Under the pieces are notes generated by a model. That model was not told the DNA's origin and searched no databases. It saw only the letters and a program-made list of their open reading frames with translations. Positions 1 through 9,300 of a stretch of DNA of 44,567 nucleotides are shown here, piece after piece (the first letter of the stretch is position 1; each line of letters begins with the position of its first letter). The position numbers were made by a program, and so were the translations under genes. The stretch is from an uncultured Moraxellaceae bacterium (GTDB lineage: Bacteria > Pseudomonadota > Gammaproteobacteria > Pseudomonadales > Moraxellaceae), in contig CAJXOR010000007.1 in assembly GCA_913057715.1 (NCBI GenBank), positions 1 through 44,567 of the forward strand, given 5' to 3'.

Positions 1-550
1 GAGACAGGTCATGGATTTTGAGACGGCAAGCTTAAGCGACATGCAGCTGCTTGCCGAACAGCTGACTCAAAACTACGGCAGGCTAGATGGACTGGTGCAC
101 TGCGCCGCTAAACTTGGGGTGCTGACTCCGCTGTCTCAGTATCCGCTGGATCAGTTTGAGCGGGTCATGCGCATCAACGCGCAAGCTCCTTTTATGCTGA
201 CCCAAGCGTGTTTTGAATTGCTGACAAACTCCTCAAGCGCCTCGGTGATCTTTACCACCAGCACCGTGGGTCATGAGGACCGCGCTTATTGGGGTGCATA
301 CGCCCTATCGAAAGGGGTCACTGAGAGCTTGAGCGGGATCTGGTCAGATGAAACCAAAAACTTAAACCAAATCCGCTTTAACTCGATCAATCCGGGTGCG
401 GTGCGTACCGCCATGCGCGTGCAAGCGTATCCGGGTGAAGATCCGCGCACGCTTAAAACTCCTGAGCAGATTTGCGGTGGATTTATCGCGCTCTTGAGCG
501 ATAAAGCGATTGGGATTCGCGCGCAGATGATTGATCTGCAGCCCAAATAA
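1..550 (+). CDS. SDR-family oxidoreductase, C-terminal part (YciK-like)
   Basis: This is the C-terminal 180 or so residues of a classical short-chain dehydrogenase/reductase. The frame is open to the left edge, and the N-terminal Rossmann glycine motif lies outside the window, so the ATG at 11 is probably internal. Visible family features are the NNAG-equivalent segment (LVHCAAKLG), the conserved serine region TTSTVG, and the catalytic Tyr-x-x-x-Lys pair, Y97 and K101 counted from codon 11. The INPGAVRTAMR segment after the catalytic lysine is the usual nucleotide/substrate loop. Length and sequence best resemble YciK, a cytoplasmic NAD(P)-dependent SDR whose substrate is not known to me. cmoA begins 18 bases downstream on the same strand, so the two may be co-transcribed. 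Confidence 0.85.
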   Translation, partial: RQVMDFETASLSDMQLLAEQLTQNYGRLDGLVHCAAKLGVLTPLSQYPLDQFERVMRINAQAPFMLTQACFELLTNSSSASVIFTTSTVGHEDRAYWGAYALSKGVTESLSGIWSDETKNLNQIRFNSINPGAVRTAMRVQAYPGEDPRTLKTPEQICGGFIALLSDKAIGIRAQMIDLQPK

Positions 551-568
551 ATCGCTAGGGAGAAGCTG

Positions 569-1387
569 ATGCGCGCCGATAATCTCTATGCTACCGAGGG
601 CATGCCTGAGCGATTTTCCTTTGATGAATCGGTGACTCAGGTTTTCGCTGACATGATTCGCCGCAGCGTCCCGGGTTACGCGCAGATGCTGGCCATGACG
701 GCGCAGATTGCCCGCCTGCAAGCTAACAAACTGGATCGTCCAATCATGGTTTACGATCTGGGCTGCTCTCTTGGCGCGGTGGGACACGCGCTGCTTCAAG
801 TGTTTGAGCCTCATGAGATCCGCCTGATCGCGGTGGATAACTCAGCGCCGATGCTCACCCAAGCCCGCGCGCTTTTTGAGCGCTTTGAGCACCCGGTTGA
901 GTGCGTGCATGCCGATATTTGTGAGCTTGATTTTGAGCGCTGCGATTTGGTGATCAGTAACTTAACTTTGCAGTTTGTTGACCCTAAAAGTCGTGATGAT
1001 CTGATCGCGCGCATATACGATGCGCTTACGCCCGGCGGGCAGCTGATCGTCTCAGAAAAAGTGTCATCTGGCAGTGCTGATCCTTGGCTGATTGAGGTTC
1101 ACGAGCAGTTCAAACGGGCCAACGGATACTCCGAAACCGAGATCGCTAAAAAGCGCGAGGCGCTCGAGGGTGTGCTGATCCGTGACTCGCTCGCCAAGCA
1201 CCACGATCGCTTCAAAGCCGCAGGTTTCAGCGAGTCGCACACGTGGTTTCAGTACCTAAACTTTGTCGCGCTGTGCGCCATGAAAAATGACACCCAAAAC
1301 TCCCTGAATCCAGAATCAGCCGCCCAAGCGCCGGCCAACCCCGATATCAATACTAAACCCGATACCAACACCCGAGCGCCCTCGTGA
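569..1387 (+). CDS. cmoA: Carboxy-S-adenosyl-L-methionine synthase CmoA
   Basis: CmoA makes carboxy-SAM from SAM and prephenate; CmoB then uses it to convert ho5U34 to cmo5U34 in tRNA wobble positions. The N-terminal signature (FDESVTQVFADMIRRSVPGY) and SAM motif I (YDLGCSLGAVG) are typical, followed by the acidic ribose-binding loop and the SNLTLQFV motif. A strong ribosome-binding site (AGGGAG, about 6 bases upstream) fixes the ATG at 569. The protein is 272 residues, about 25 longer than the E. coli protein as I remember it; the extra length is a Pro/Asn/Thr/Ala-rich tail after the AMKND segment that looks disordered. The stop codon overlaps the GTG start of cmoB, so translation is probably coupled. 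Confidence 0.95.
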   Translation: MRADNLYATEGMPERFSFDESVTQVFADMIRRSVPGYAQMLAMTAQIARLQANKLDRPIMVYDLGCSLGAVGHALLQVFEPHEIRLIAVDNSAPMLTQARALFERFEHPVECVHADICELDFERCDLVISNLTLQFVDPKSRDDLIARIYDALTPGGQLIVSEKVSSGSADPWLIEVHEQFKRANGYSETEIAKKREALEGVLIRDSLAKHHDRFKAAGFSESHTWFQYLNFVALCAMKNDTQNSLNPESAAQAPANPDINTKPDTNTRAPS

Positions 1388-2478
1388 ACAGCCCAGATCA
1401 CGCCCCAAAAAGTCAATTAGCTGAGTTTGAAGCTGATTGCCTGCGCGCACTGATTGATGCGGAGCTGGGCTCATGGCTGGCCATGGCGCAAAACGCGCAA
1501 ACCAAAGCTAAAGACGTCAAAAACCAAGCACTGATCCCCAAGTGGAAGCGGGTGCTTGAGCGCATGCCCAAACCAACAGGGTCGGCGCGTATCAATCAAA
1601 GTGCGGTGGGCCTTGAGACTGATTTATCTACGGCGCAAGTTTCTCACTTAACCGCTCAACTGGAGCAGCTTAAACCCTGGCGCAAGGGTCCTTTTTACGT
1701 GGGACGAGGCCAGTTGATCCTGACCACTGATCAGGCCCTTAAGCTGGACCGAGTTCAGCAAGAAAACTCAGAAGCGCTCAATCCTGAGACTCTGTTGATC
1801 GACACCGAGTGGCGCAGCGATCTGAAGTGGGATCGGTTGGCCGCACACCTGCCAGATCTGAGCGGCGCCTGTGTGCTGGACGTCGGCGGCGGGAGCGGTT
1901 ACCACGCCTACCGGATCGCAGGCCTGGGTGCGCGCTTTGTGTTTAATCTTGAACCATCGCCGCTGTTTTACTATCAGTTCATGGCGATCCGTCAACTTTT
2001 AAGCGCCGACCCCAAAGTTAATTTGCCGCATGCCCTGCCCATGCTGATGAGTGAGGCGCCCGAACACTCAGCGCGCTTTGATAGCGTGTTTTGTATGGGC
2101 GTGCTCTACCACCGCGCCGATCCTTTCGGGTTTTTGCAGCAACTAAAAGGGTGCCTGAGACCCGGAGGGTTGCTCGTGCTTGAAACCTTGGTGATAGAGG
2201 GCGATCAAACTCAGGTTTTGGTGCCAGAGGGGCGCTACGCGCAGATGAACAATGTCTACTTCCTGCCCAGTACTCAAGCGCTCATGAGCTGGCTCACTAA
2301 GTGTGGTTTCACTGATATCCGCCTGATCGATGAGTCGGATACCAGTTTGAATGAACAGCGCCAAACCCCGTGGATGGAGTTTCACTCGTTAAGCGACTTC
2401 TTAGTTTCTGCTGATCAAACGCGCACCATTGAGGGGCACCCAGCGCCAAGGCGAGCGGTGATCTTTGCTAGTGCGTAA
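1384..2478 (+). CDS. cmoB: tRNA U34 carboxymethyltransferase CmoB
   Basis: CmoB transfers the carboxymethyl group of carboxy-SAM to 5-hydroxyuridine 34 of tRNA, completing cmo5U and widening wobble decoding. Recognisable parts are the KWRKGPF-type segment (LKPWRKGPFYVG, residues about 96-107) that helps bind carboxy-SAM, the IDTEWRSDLKWDR stretch, SAM motif I (VLDVGGGSGYHAYR), and the MGVLYHRADP motif. The GTG start overlaps the TGA of cmoA (GTGA), the usual coupled arrangement. The protein is 364 residues, somewhat longer than the approximately 323 residues of E. coli CmoB, mainly in the N-terminal helical part. Nothing suggests loss of function. Confidence 0.95.
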   Translation: MNSPDHAPKSQLAEFEADCLRALIDAELGSWLAMAQNAQTKAKDVKNQALIPKWKRVLERMPKPTGSARINQSAVGLETDLSTAQVSHLTAQLEQLKPWRKGPFYVGRGQLILTTDQALKLDRVQQENSEALNPETLLIDTEWRSDLKWDRLAAHLPDLSGACVLDVGGGSGYHAYRIAGLGARFVFNLEPSPLFYYQFMAIRQLLSADPKVNLPHALPMLMSEAPEHSARFDSVFCMGVLYHRADPFGFLQQLKGCLRPGGLLVLETLVIEGDQTQVLVPEGRYAQMNNVYFLPSTQALMSWLTKCGFTDIRLIDESDTSLNEQRQTPWMEFHSLSDFLVSADQTRTIEGHPAPRRAVIFASA

Positions 2479-2568
2479 GGTTTGGCCGTGGATAAACAGC
2501 GCTTTGGTTTGGAGCTGCTAGTAGCGATACAGGCGCGCTGAATGAGTCCATTTGATAAAGCTGATATC

Positions 2569-2581
2569 GCAGACATTTGAC
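2569..2581 (+). repeat. GACATTT motif copy, intergenic (cmoB / DUF2254)
   Basis: Reads GCAGACATTTGAC, the same 13-mer as the copy at 24927-24939. It is intergenic; the TTGACA inside it is also the only good -35-like hexamer in this gap. Confidence 0.6.
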
Positions 2582-2690
2582 AGGCTGTGCGAGACTAAGC
2601 TCTAAGCGGTGATCTGTATTCACAGCCCCGCTACACAGTTTTTAAGCGCGGCAGGTAAACTGGTTACATAACAAACCAATTGAAGAAACC

Positions 2691-4001
2691 GTGTTTGCCG
2701 ATAAATTGAATCCAAAAAGCTGGCTTAAGTCTGAATTTGCGCTTAATTTGCGCCCGTTGCTTTTGCGGCTGAGAAAAAAACTGTGGTTCCGCCCGTTGTT
2801 TGCTGTGGTGATCTCAATCGGCATGGCTTTTTTGGCGCGGATATCTGACTACTACCTAAAAAGTGAGTGGCTGCCTCAGGTGCAGATCGACTCGGTAGAG
2901 CGGCTCTTAAGCATCATCGCCACATCGATGCTGGCCGTGTCGACATTTACCGTGGCCTCCATGGTCTCAGCTTATGCTTCTGCCAGCTCCATGGCGACGC
3001 CGCGCTCCTTTCGATTGGTGGTGTCCGACGATGTGACCCAAAACACGCTCTCGGTGTTTATCGGCACCTTTATCTTTTCCGTCGTCGCACTGGTGGCGGT
3101 TGAAAACAACTACTACGGCAAACCGGGCACTTTTACGCTGTTTTGTATGACAGCGCTGGTGTTTGCTTTGGTGGTGCTCTCCTTTGTGCGCTGGATTGAC
3201 TCGATTGCCAGGCTTGGCCGCATGGGCAACACGATTGAGCGAGCCAAACTGGCCGCGATGAACTCCGTCAAACTGATCGCAAAGGACCCCTATCTGGGTG
3301 CTATGCCGCCGCAGCCAATCAAGGGGGAGTATCTGGCGGTGAGTCCATCGAACCCAGGGTATGTGACCACCATAGACTTTGATGGGCTTGAAACCGTGGC
3401 GCTGAACAAAAACGTGCGCATCCATGTCAACGTGCGTCATGGTGAGTACTTAAGTTATCGCAGTGACATGCTGATTGTTCAGTGTGTTGACGGTGAGTTT
3501 CCGGTGGATTTGAAAAGCGAAGAGCTGCGCAGTTTTATCACGGTTGAGAGTGCTCAGGAATTTGAGAGCAATCCCACTTTTGGGATTAAAGTGCTCACGG
3601 AGATTGCCTGTAAGGCACTGTCTCCTGGCATAAACGATCACGGCACTGCGGTTCAGGTGATCAACGTCCAGTCAGAGCTGCTCTCTAGCTGGGTCTGGTT
3701 TGAGCGCCGCCGCAATTCAACAGAGCCCAAGTTCACCCGGGTGCATTTTGCTCAATTAAATGTCAATTTGCTGGTTCATGAGGCGTTTGATCCGATCTGC
3801 CGCGATGGAGCCGCCAACTTCGACATACTCAATCACGTGATCAGTTCGCTTAGAAGTCTTAAAGAGTATCAGCGATGTGACTTTAGCGAGGGAATCGAGC
3901 GCATGGCGCTCAGAATCAAGGAGCGGATCGATCTAACTCAGCATCTGCACGAAGATCGTGAGCTCATGCTAAAAGAGCTAGGTGAGCTGCTGGACAATTA
4001 G
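2691..4001 (+). CDS. DUF2254 family inner-membrane protein
   Basis: The first third holds four hydrophobic segments, roughly residues 31-50, 66-90, 118-137 and 146-168. A soluble C-terminal part of about 250 residues follows; it includes the conserved PGYVTTIDFDGL and ALSPGINDHGTA stretches that I associate with DUF2254 (predicted membrane protein). No biochemical function is established for the family as far as I know, and none can be deduced here. The start is a GTG at 2691, close to the start of membrane segment 1; no strong ribosome-binding site is visible. The gene stands alone, with 212 bases to cmoB upstream and 182 bases to ompR downstream, so it is probably transcribed separately. 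Confidence 0.8.
   Translation: MFADKLNPKSWLKSEFALNLRPLLLRLRKKLWFRPLFAVVISIGMAFLARISDYYLKSEWLPQVQIDSVERLLSIIATSMLAVSTFTVASMVSAYASASSMATPRSFRLVVSDDVTQNTLSVFIGTFIFSVVALVAVENNYYGKPGTFTLFCMTALVFALVVLSFVRWIDSIARLGRMGNTIERAKLAAMNSVKLIAKDPYLGAMPPQPIKGEYLAVSPSNPGYVTTIDFDGLETVALNKNVRIHVNVRHGEYLSYRSDMLIVQCVDGEFPVDLKSEELRSFITVESAQEFESNPTFGIKVLTEIACKALSPGINDHGTAVQVINVQSELLSSWVWFERRRNSTEPKFTRVHFAQLNVNLLVHEAFDPICRDGAANFDILNHVISSLRSLKEYQRCDFSEGIERMALRIKERIDLTQHLHEDRELMLKELGELLDN
2939..2951 (+). repeat. GACATTT motif copy inside the DUF2254 gene
   Basis: Reads GTCGACATTTACC; read in frame as Ser-Thr-Phe-Thr. Confidence 0.5.
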
Positions 4002-4183
4002 ATGATTTTTGATCGAAGACGCCTTTGTTGCTTTAACTTTGCTTTACGCACCTAAGATCACCGTAACAGAGTAAATTAACCAGATTAAGCGCGGGTTCAG
4101 GCTCGCCGAACTGTTATAGATACCAGCAGGTTAGCTTTTGTCCAAGCTCGCCTTAAGCCGATAGATTTGATAGGAAGACAAAT

Positions 4184-4927
4184 ATGCTTGATAGTTCTCA
4201 AGATAAATCCGCGCCGTTTGAGCGAATCTTGGTGGTGGATGATGACGCGAGACTGCGCAGCTTGCTGCAGCGTTTTTTGGAGGATCATGGCTATACGGTT
4301 AGAGGGGCGCACGATGCTGACCAGATGGATCGACTCATGGATCGGGAGCACTTCTCCTTGATCGTGCTGGACTACATGCTGCCCAAACAAGACGGGATCC
4401 AGATCTGCAAGCGCCTGCGGGAGAACGAGGTGACCACGCCGATTATCATGCTGACCGCCAAAGGCTCGGACGCTGATCGGATCGCAGGACTTGACGCTGG
4501 AGCCGATGATTATCTACCCAAACCCTTTAACCCTAAGGAGCTACTGGCTCGGATTAAAGCGGTCTTAAGACGACAGGTTCGTGAGATCCCAGGCGCCCCC
4601 AGTCAGCAGTTAGAAGTGGTGGAGTTTGGTCCTTGGTCGCTTGATCTGTCCACCCGCGTGCTGAAAAAAACCGACTCGGAAGTGACCCTAACCACCGGCG
4701 AGTTCTCTGTCCTAAAAGCCTTGGTTCAACACCCGCGTGAGCCCCTGACTCGTGAGAAGCTCATGAACTTAGCTCGCGGCCGTGAGTGGGGTGCCATGGA
4801 GCGCTCAATCGATGTGCAAGTATCGCGCCTGCGCCGACTGATTGAGGAGAACCCAACTCGTGCCAGGTACATCCAGACGGTTTGGGGCGTGGGTTATGTG
4901 TTTGTTCCAGACGGTGCGGCCGGATAA
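4184..4927 (+). CDS. ompR: OmpR-family response regulator
   Basis: A receiver domain (about residues 14-128) carries the acidic pair D19/D20, the phospho-acceptor D63 (in LIVLDYMLP), T/A at the switch position and K at the KPF motif. It is followed by a winged-helix DNA-binding domain (about 145-245) with the RSIDVQVSRLRRL recognition helix. It is 247 residues long and is paired with a HAMP sensor kinase next door, so it is very likely OmpR, a transcription factor that controls envelope genes in response to osmotic or acid stress; in Moraxellaceae OmpR regulons are poorly defined. An AGGAAG ribosome-binding site sits about 8 bases before the ATG at 4184. Only 39 bases separate it from the kinase gene. 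Confidence 0.9.
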   Translation: MLDSSQDKSAPFERILVVDDDARLRSLLQRFLEDHGYTVRGAHDADQMDRLMDREHFSLIVLDYMLPKQDGIQICKRLRENEVTTPIIMLTAKGSDADRIAGLDAGADDYLPKPFNPKELLARIKAVLRRQVREIPGAPSQQLEVVEFGPWSLDLSTRVLKKTDSEVTLTTGEFSVLKALVQHPREPLTREKLMNLARGREWGAMERSIDVQVSRLRRLIEENPTRARYIQTVWGVGYVFVPDGAAG

Positions 4928-4966
4928 GCTGGGCTACCGGGTGCATTTTACTCAGGCCTTAAGATT

Positions 4967-6373
4967 TTGAGCTTATCTCGATTAAGCTCGCTACGCCTCA
5001 GCCAACTCAAGCCGCGCTCCTCCTTGTGGCGCACCACTTGGGTGGTGATGATGGTCGTGGTCGCAAGCTCGATCATGTGGATCAACTTTATCTGGCAGAC
5101 GCTGTATTTGCCGCAGCTAAACCAACACGCGGTTGCCACGGTCAAAGAGATCCGCCTGCATCGCCAGATTCGCCAGATCCAAGCGCCGCTCAGGCCTGAT
5201 TGGTTTAAAGACGCCTCCACTTTCGAGCTGATTACTGACCCCGCAGAGTTTCCTGATGTGCAAAGCAAGCTGGGCGTGGACTTCATCTCAGGCTACGTCG
5301 CTGAAACCATGAGCGCTCGCCTCAATCAGCCGGTTCAGGTGTACTTTAAGTTCAAGCCAACACCGGTGCTGTGGATCCAAACCGCTGATATGGGCGGCAA
5401 CTGGTATCGCCAGCCGCTGGAGTTTTACGACAACTACGATGTCGGCGTGGTGATCGCTTGGCTGCTCATGATCCCGGTACTGAGCCTCATTGCGATCGTG
5501 GTGCTGGTGCGCCAGCTTAACCGCCCGCTTGAGCGCTTGAAGCTCGCCGCCAAAAACTATCTGCAAAATGGCGACTTTAGCCGGCTGCCCGCGCATACCG
5601 GCCCTGCCGAAATTCGCGAGGCCAACAAGGCGTTTAATCTGCTGTTCGATACGCTCAAAGCCAGTGAGGCTGAGCGCAACCTGATGCTGGCTGGGATCTC
5701 CCACGATCTGCGCACCCCGCTCACGCGGATGCGCCTGTCTGCTGAGTTTTTGCAAGACGAGGCGACTTCAGAGGGGTTGATCTTCGACATCAACGACATG
5801 GATGCGATCCTTGAGCAGTTCATCTCCTTTATGCGCGACGGCTCGGACGAGCCGATGAGTTCAACCAACATCAACTCGATCCTCGATGAGGTCAAGGTGC
5901 AGTTCAGTGATTTGGCGCTGATTGAGATCAGTGCGCCTGAGCTGCCCAAGGTGCCGCTGAGAGCCCTCTCGATTAAGCGATTGATCAGTAACCTGGTCAC
6001 CAACGCGATCCGTTATGGGAAGCCCCCGGTTCATGTGCTGGCCTTTTTGAGCAGCAGCAAGGTTGTGGTGGAGGGTGAACCGGACAAGATCCTGCGCTGG
6101 TTAAACCTCGTGGTTCGCGATGAAGGCAGCGGGGTAGATGAGAGCCAGATTGATCAATTGCTTGAGCCGTTTCACCGCGGCGAGTCCGCGCGCACCACTC
6201 AGGGCACGGGTCTGGGCCTTGCGATCGTTAAGCGGATCACTGAGCTGCATGGCGGCACCTTGACGCTAAAAAACCGTAAAAATGGCGGACTGGAGGCTAA
6301 AGTGTGCTTGCCTTGGCACGACACGAGTGTGCAGACCGAGGCGGTGATCAATCAAGGCGATGAGCAAGATTGA
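4967..6373 (+). CDS. envZ: EnvZ-type sensor histidine kinase
   Basis: The architecture is that of EnvZ. A transmembrane segment (about residues 24-45) is followed by a periplasmic loop of about 110 residues, a second transmembrane segment (about 160-183), a HAMP linker, a HisKA domain with phospho-acceptor H246 in GISHDLRTPLTR, and a HATPase domain. The ATPase domain has an N box (NLVTNAIRYG), a DEGSGV G1 box and a GTGLGLAIV G2 box. The protein would phosphorylate and dephosphorylate the adjacent OmpR. The first in-frame start is a TTG at 4967 with a weak ribosome-binding site; it places the first basic residues directly before membrane segment 1 and so is reasonable. A short acidic tail (NQGDEQD) ends the protein. 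Confidence 0.9.
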   Translation: MSLSRLSSLRLSQLKPRSSLWRTTWVVMMVVVASSIMWINFIWQTLYLPQLNQHAVATVKEIRLHRQIRQIQAPLRPDWFKDASTFELITDPAEFPDVQSKLGVDFISGYVAETMSARLNQPVQVYFKFKPTPVLWIQTADMGGNWYRQPLEFYDNYDVGVVIAWLLMIPVLSLIAIVVLVRQLNRPLERLKLAAKNYLQNGDFSRLPAHTGPAEIREANKAFNLLFDTLKASEAERNLMLAGISHDLRTPLTRMRLSAEFLQDEATSEGLIFDINDMDAILEQFISFMRDGSDEPMSSTNINSILDEVKVQFSDLALIEISAPELPKVPLRALSIKRLISNLVTNAIRYGKPPVHVLAFLSSSKVVVEGEPDKILRWLNLVVRDEGSGVDESQIDQLLEPFHRGESARTTQGTGLGLAIVKRITELHGGTLTLKNRKNGGLEAKVCLPWHDTSVQTEAVINQGDEQD

Positions 6374-6468
6374 GCTTCATAAGCTTGATTGATGAATTGC
6401 ATAGCATTAGCGGCGCGACCATAACGCCCTGATCTCGATACGCGAGGTTCTCAAACGGGCTGTTTAGT

Positions 6469-6508
6469 GAGAGTAGCTACTCTCTTTATCCGGCTGCGCT
6501 AAGCAGCC
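6469..6508. terminator. Paired hairpins between convergent envZ and hisA
   Basis: Two stem-loops lie back to back in the 227-base gap between the convergent genes. The first is a perfect 16-base palindrome at 6469-6484 (GAGAGTAGCTACTCTC) followed by TTT. The second is GGCTGC, a five-base loop, then GCAGCC at 6492-6508, followed by TCGCTTT. Neither has a long U-tract, so this is a plausible but not strong bidirectional terminator. A weaker inverted pair, GATGTTC (6525-6531) and GAACATC (6560-6566), lies nearer hisA. I see no gene in 6374-6600. Confidence 0.5.
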
Positions 6509-6600
6509 TCGCTTTAGTTAAACCGATGTTCTCAAAACTGAGTGACTTCTTAGATATCGGAACATCACTCAACCCGGATCAGCACATCTCAACCTAGATC

Positions 6601-7323
6601 TCAGGCGTCAAGCAGTGCCTGAGCTTGAGCGATATCGAGCGTGCCCTCATAGATCGCTCGCCCAGTGATGATCCCCTCAATTTGCGAGTACGGCTTTAAG
6701 CGCTCCACATCACCCAAATCAGTGACCCCGCCAGAGGCGATCACGGGCAGTCCGCTAAAGTCAGCGAGCGCGACGGTTTGCTCGATATTGACGCCTTGCA
6801 TCATGCCGTCACGGTTGATGTCGGTGTATACGATGGATGAAACCCCAAAGTCGGCGTACATCTTCGCTAAGTCGCGGGCGCGGGTATCGGTGACATTTGC
6901 CCAGCCGTGGGTCGCTACAAACCCGTCTTTAGCATCGATCCCGACGATCACTTTTCCCGCAAACTCGCGGCACGCCTCGCGCACAAATTCCGGCTCCTCA
7001 AGCGCTTTGGTGCCGATGATCACATAACTGACCCCGGCCTCCAAGTAGTGGCGAATCGTCTCAAGCGAGCGGATGCCACCGCCGATCTGGATCGGTAGGT
7101 TTTTGTGTTTGGCGGCGATGTCGGTGACCACTTGTTTGTGGGTGGGTGCCCCATCAAATGCCCCGTTTAGGTCCACTAAGTGCAAGCGGCGCGCGCCAGC
7201 GTCGACCCAGCGAGTTGCCATGGCAACCGGATCGTCGCCGAACACGGTGTCGTCGTCCATGCGGCCCTGTTTTAAGCGCACGCATTTGCCGTCTTTTAAG
7301 TCGATCGCGGGGATCATGAGCAT
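6601..7323 (-). CDS. hisA: ProFAR isomerase HisA (histidine biosynthesis)
   Basis: HisA isomerises the aminoaldose ProFAR to the aminoketose PRFAR, the fourth step of histidine synthesis, in a (beta/alpha)8 barrel. The two catalytic aspartates are D8 (in [10 protein letters not shown]) and the one in VGIDAKDG about residue 130. Phosphate-binding loops GGGIRS and ASGGV are present in the two barrel halves. The open frame extends further upstream, but an AGGAAA ribosome-binding site lies 7 bases before the ATG at 7323, giving a 240-residue protein of normal size. hisF and hisH, its usual neighbours, are not present on either side; hisA follows yggX by 151 bases on the same strand. Confidence 0.95.
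   Translation of the reverse strand: MLMIPAIDLKDGKCVRLKQGRMDDDTVFGDDPVAMATRWVDAGARRLHLVDLNGAFDGAPTHKQVVTDIAAKHKNLPIQIGGGIRSLETIRHYLEAGVSYVIIGTKALEEPEFVREACREFAGKVIVGIDAKDGFVATHGWANVTDTRARDLAKMYADFGVSSIVYTDINRDGMMQGVNIEQTVALADFSGLPVIASGGVTDLGDVERLKPYSQIEGIITGRAIYEGTLDIAQAQALLDA
6889..6901 (+). repeat. GACATTT motif copy inside hisA
   Basis: Reads GGTGACATTTGCC on the plus strand, opposite to hisA; in hisA it encodes Ala-Asn-Val-Thr. Confidence 0.5.
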
Positions 7324-7474
7324 GGGGAGTTTCCTGTGTCTTAAGTTTTCGCAGCGATCGATCTTCGCTGCTTTTAGCAAAATGCCGACGATAGTGAGCG
7401 GCGCTTAACCCTTTGGTTTTGAGTTCTTAACGCCTGCAGCCACCCAAAGTCGCCACAGCGCTGGATTCGTGATC

Positions 7475-7741
7475 TTAATTTTCCGGCGTAAATCCGCTCG
7501 GCTTCTCATAGTCGCCGCCGCTCAAAAACAGCTCACGCTGCTCGCTTAAAAACTGCTTGGCCTCTGGCTCAAACAAGCTTAAGTGTTTCTCATTGATCAG
7601 CATGGTTTGCAGGGCAACCCATTGATCCCAAGCTTTTTGTGAGTACTCAGCTTGAAGGCGACGTCCCAACTCGTTTGGAAAGGGCGGCTTTTCCATGGCG
7701 GGCAACTCGGCCTCGTACTTTTTACAAAAAACCGTGCTCAT
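7475..7741 (-). CDS. yggX: Probable Fe(II)-trafficking protein YggX
   Basis: This 88-residue cytoplasmic protein matches YggX across its length: VFCKKY near the N-terminus with the conserved cysteine (C6), FPNELGRRL, the [17 protein letters not shown] core, and the FTPE ending. YggX helps protect iron-sulfur clusters and labile iron against oxidative damage; the iron-trafficking role is from family literature. Its ATG overlaps the TGA of argH (ATGA), so it is translated with argH. In E. coli yggX follows mutY instead, so linkage to argH is a lineage feature. Confidence 0.95.
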   Translation of the reverse strand: MSTVFCKKYEAELPAMEKPPFPNELGRRLQAEYSQKAWDQWVALQTMLINEKHLSLFEPEAKQFLSEQRELFLSGGDYEKPSGFTPEN

Positions 7742-9171
7742 GCTGACTCTCCGTTTAACTTAAGCGCTTCTAAGCGCGTTCGGCCGCGAGCCACTGCCGC
7801 CGTGACTTGGTTGGGCGCGGTGCCACCTAAGTGATCACGAGCAGCCAGCGACCCCTCAAGGGTTAGGATCTCAAACACGTCCTCCCCGATCATGGGCGAG
7901 AAAGCGCTGAGCTGCTCAAAGCTCAAATCAGACAGATCGCAGCCCAGCTCCACAGCCAAACCCACCGCGCTGCCAACCGCCTCGTGCGCGTCCCTAAAGG
8001 GCAACCCGCGGCGCACCAAATAGTCCGCCAAGTCAGTCGCAGTGGCGTAACCTTTTAAAGTGGCCTCTCGCATGGCTTTGGGCTGCGGTTCGATCTCTGG
8101 GATCAGATCACTAAAAGCAAGCAGACAGCCTGAGAGCGTATCGACGCAATCAAACAAAGGCTCTTTGTCTTCTTGGTTGTCTTTGTTGTAAGCCAGCGGC
8201 TGGTTTTTCATCAGGGTCAGCAAAGTGGTCAGTTGACCAAATACGCGCGCGCACTTGCCGCGCACCAATTCAGGCACGTCAGGGTTTTTCTTTTGCGGCA
8301 TGATCGAAGAACCCGTGCAAAAGCGGTCGGGGAGTTTCACAAAACCAAACTGCGCGCTCATCCACAGGATCATCTCCTCGCTCATGCGCGATAAGTGCAT
8401 CATAAGCAGGCTACCCGCTGCGGCAAACTCGATCGCAAAATCGCGATCAGAGACGCCGTCCAGCGAGTTCTCACATATTCCCTCAAAACCTAAGAGTTCA
8501 GCGGTCATGTGGCGATCAATGGGAAATGTCGTCCCAGCCAGTGCCGCGCTACCCAGTGGCATCTGGTTGACGCGCACCCGAACTTCCTTGAGGCGCTGCG
8601 CATCGCGCATCATCATCTCAAACCAGGCCATGACATGGTGTCCAAAGCTCACCGGCTGCGCGGTTTGCAAGTGGGTAAAGCCTGGCATGATGGTGTTCGT
8701 GTGTTGTTCAGCCAAGCCCAGCATACCGCTCATGAGGCGGTGCAGTAATTTGAGTAGTGCATCAATCTGCTCGCGTAGCCACAGGCGGATATCGGTTGCG
8801 ACCTGATCGTTGCGCGAGCGACCGGTGTGCAGTTTTTTGCCCGCATCGCCGATCAGCGCGGTTAACCGGCTCTCGATATTCATGTGCACGTCTTCTAGCG
8901 CCACCGACCACTGAAACTCACCGCGACTGATTTCGCCGCGAATTTGCGTGAGTCCATCAACGATGGCATTTTTCTCATCAAAGTTTAAACACCCGATGTG
9001 CTCAAGCATGGTAGCGTGAGCGATGGACCCGGCAATATCTTGGTTGGCCATGCGCTGATCGAAGGTCACTGAGGCGGTGAATTCAGCCACAAAAGCATCG
9101 GTTGCTTGGCTAAAGCGACCGCCCCACATGGAAGCGCCGGATTTTGGAGAGTTTGAGCTGGTATCGGTCAT
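7738..9171 (-). CDS. argH: Argininosuccinate lyase
   Basis: ArgH cleaves argininosuccinate to arginine and fumarate, the last step of arginine synthesis. The fumarase/aspartase-superfamily signature [12 protein letters not shown] is present at about residue 290, along with the N-terminal [11 protein letters not shown], the [13 protein letters not shown] substrate loop and the [16 protein letters not shown] catalytic-histidine region. An in-frame GTG at 9180 would add three residues; I prefer the ATG at 9171 (477 residues) because neither has a clear ribosome-binding site. The gene runs divergently from algR across 192 bases and overlaps yggX downstream. Confidence 0.95.
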   Translation of the reverse strand: MTDTSSNSPKSGASMWGGRFSQATDAFVAEFTASVTFDQRMANQDIAGSIAHATMLEHIGCLNFDEKNAIVDGLTQIRGEISRGEFQWSVALEDVHMNIESRLTALIGDAGKKLHTGRSRNDQVATDIRLWLREQIDALLKLLHRLMSGMLGLAEQHTNTIMPGFTHLQTAQPVSFGHHVMAWFEMMMRDAQRLKEVRVRVNQMPLGSAALAGTTFPIDRHMTAELLGFEGICENSLDGVSDRDFAIEFAAAGSLLMMHLSRMSEEMILWMSAQFGFVKLPDRFCTGSSIMPQKKNPDVPELVRGKCARVFGQLTTLLTLMKNQPLAYNKDNQEDKEPLFDCVDTLSGCLLAFSDLIPEIEPQPKAMREATLKGYATATDLADYLVRRGLPFRDAHEAVGSAVGLAVELGCDLSDLSFEQLSAFSPMIGEDVFEILTLEGSLAARDHLGGTAPNQVTAAVARGRTRLEALKLNGESA

Positions 9172-9300
9172 GGTGTGCACGGTTGAGCAAAGTGGGTGGA
9201 TTATAACAAATCGAAGCTTTGGGTTTATCTATCACCAACAATATTAGGTTTCGCGCTTCGCATCACTTATAGTAAAATTTGTCAATAAGACTACCGGCTA

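Noticed and set aside
2577-2605. TTGACA-17-CTCTAA as promoter for the DUF2254 gene
   Set aside because: The -35 is perfect but the -10 hexamer is poor, and the TTGACA is part of the recurrent GACATTT motif.
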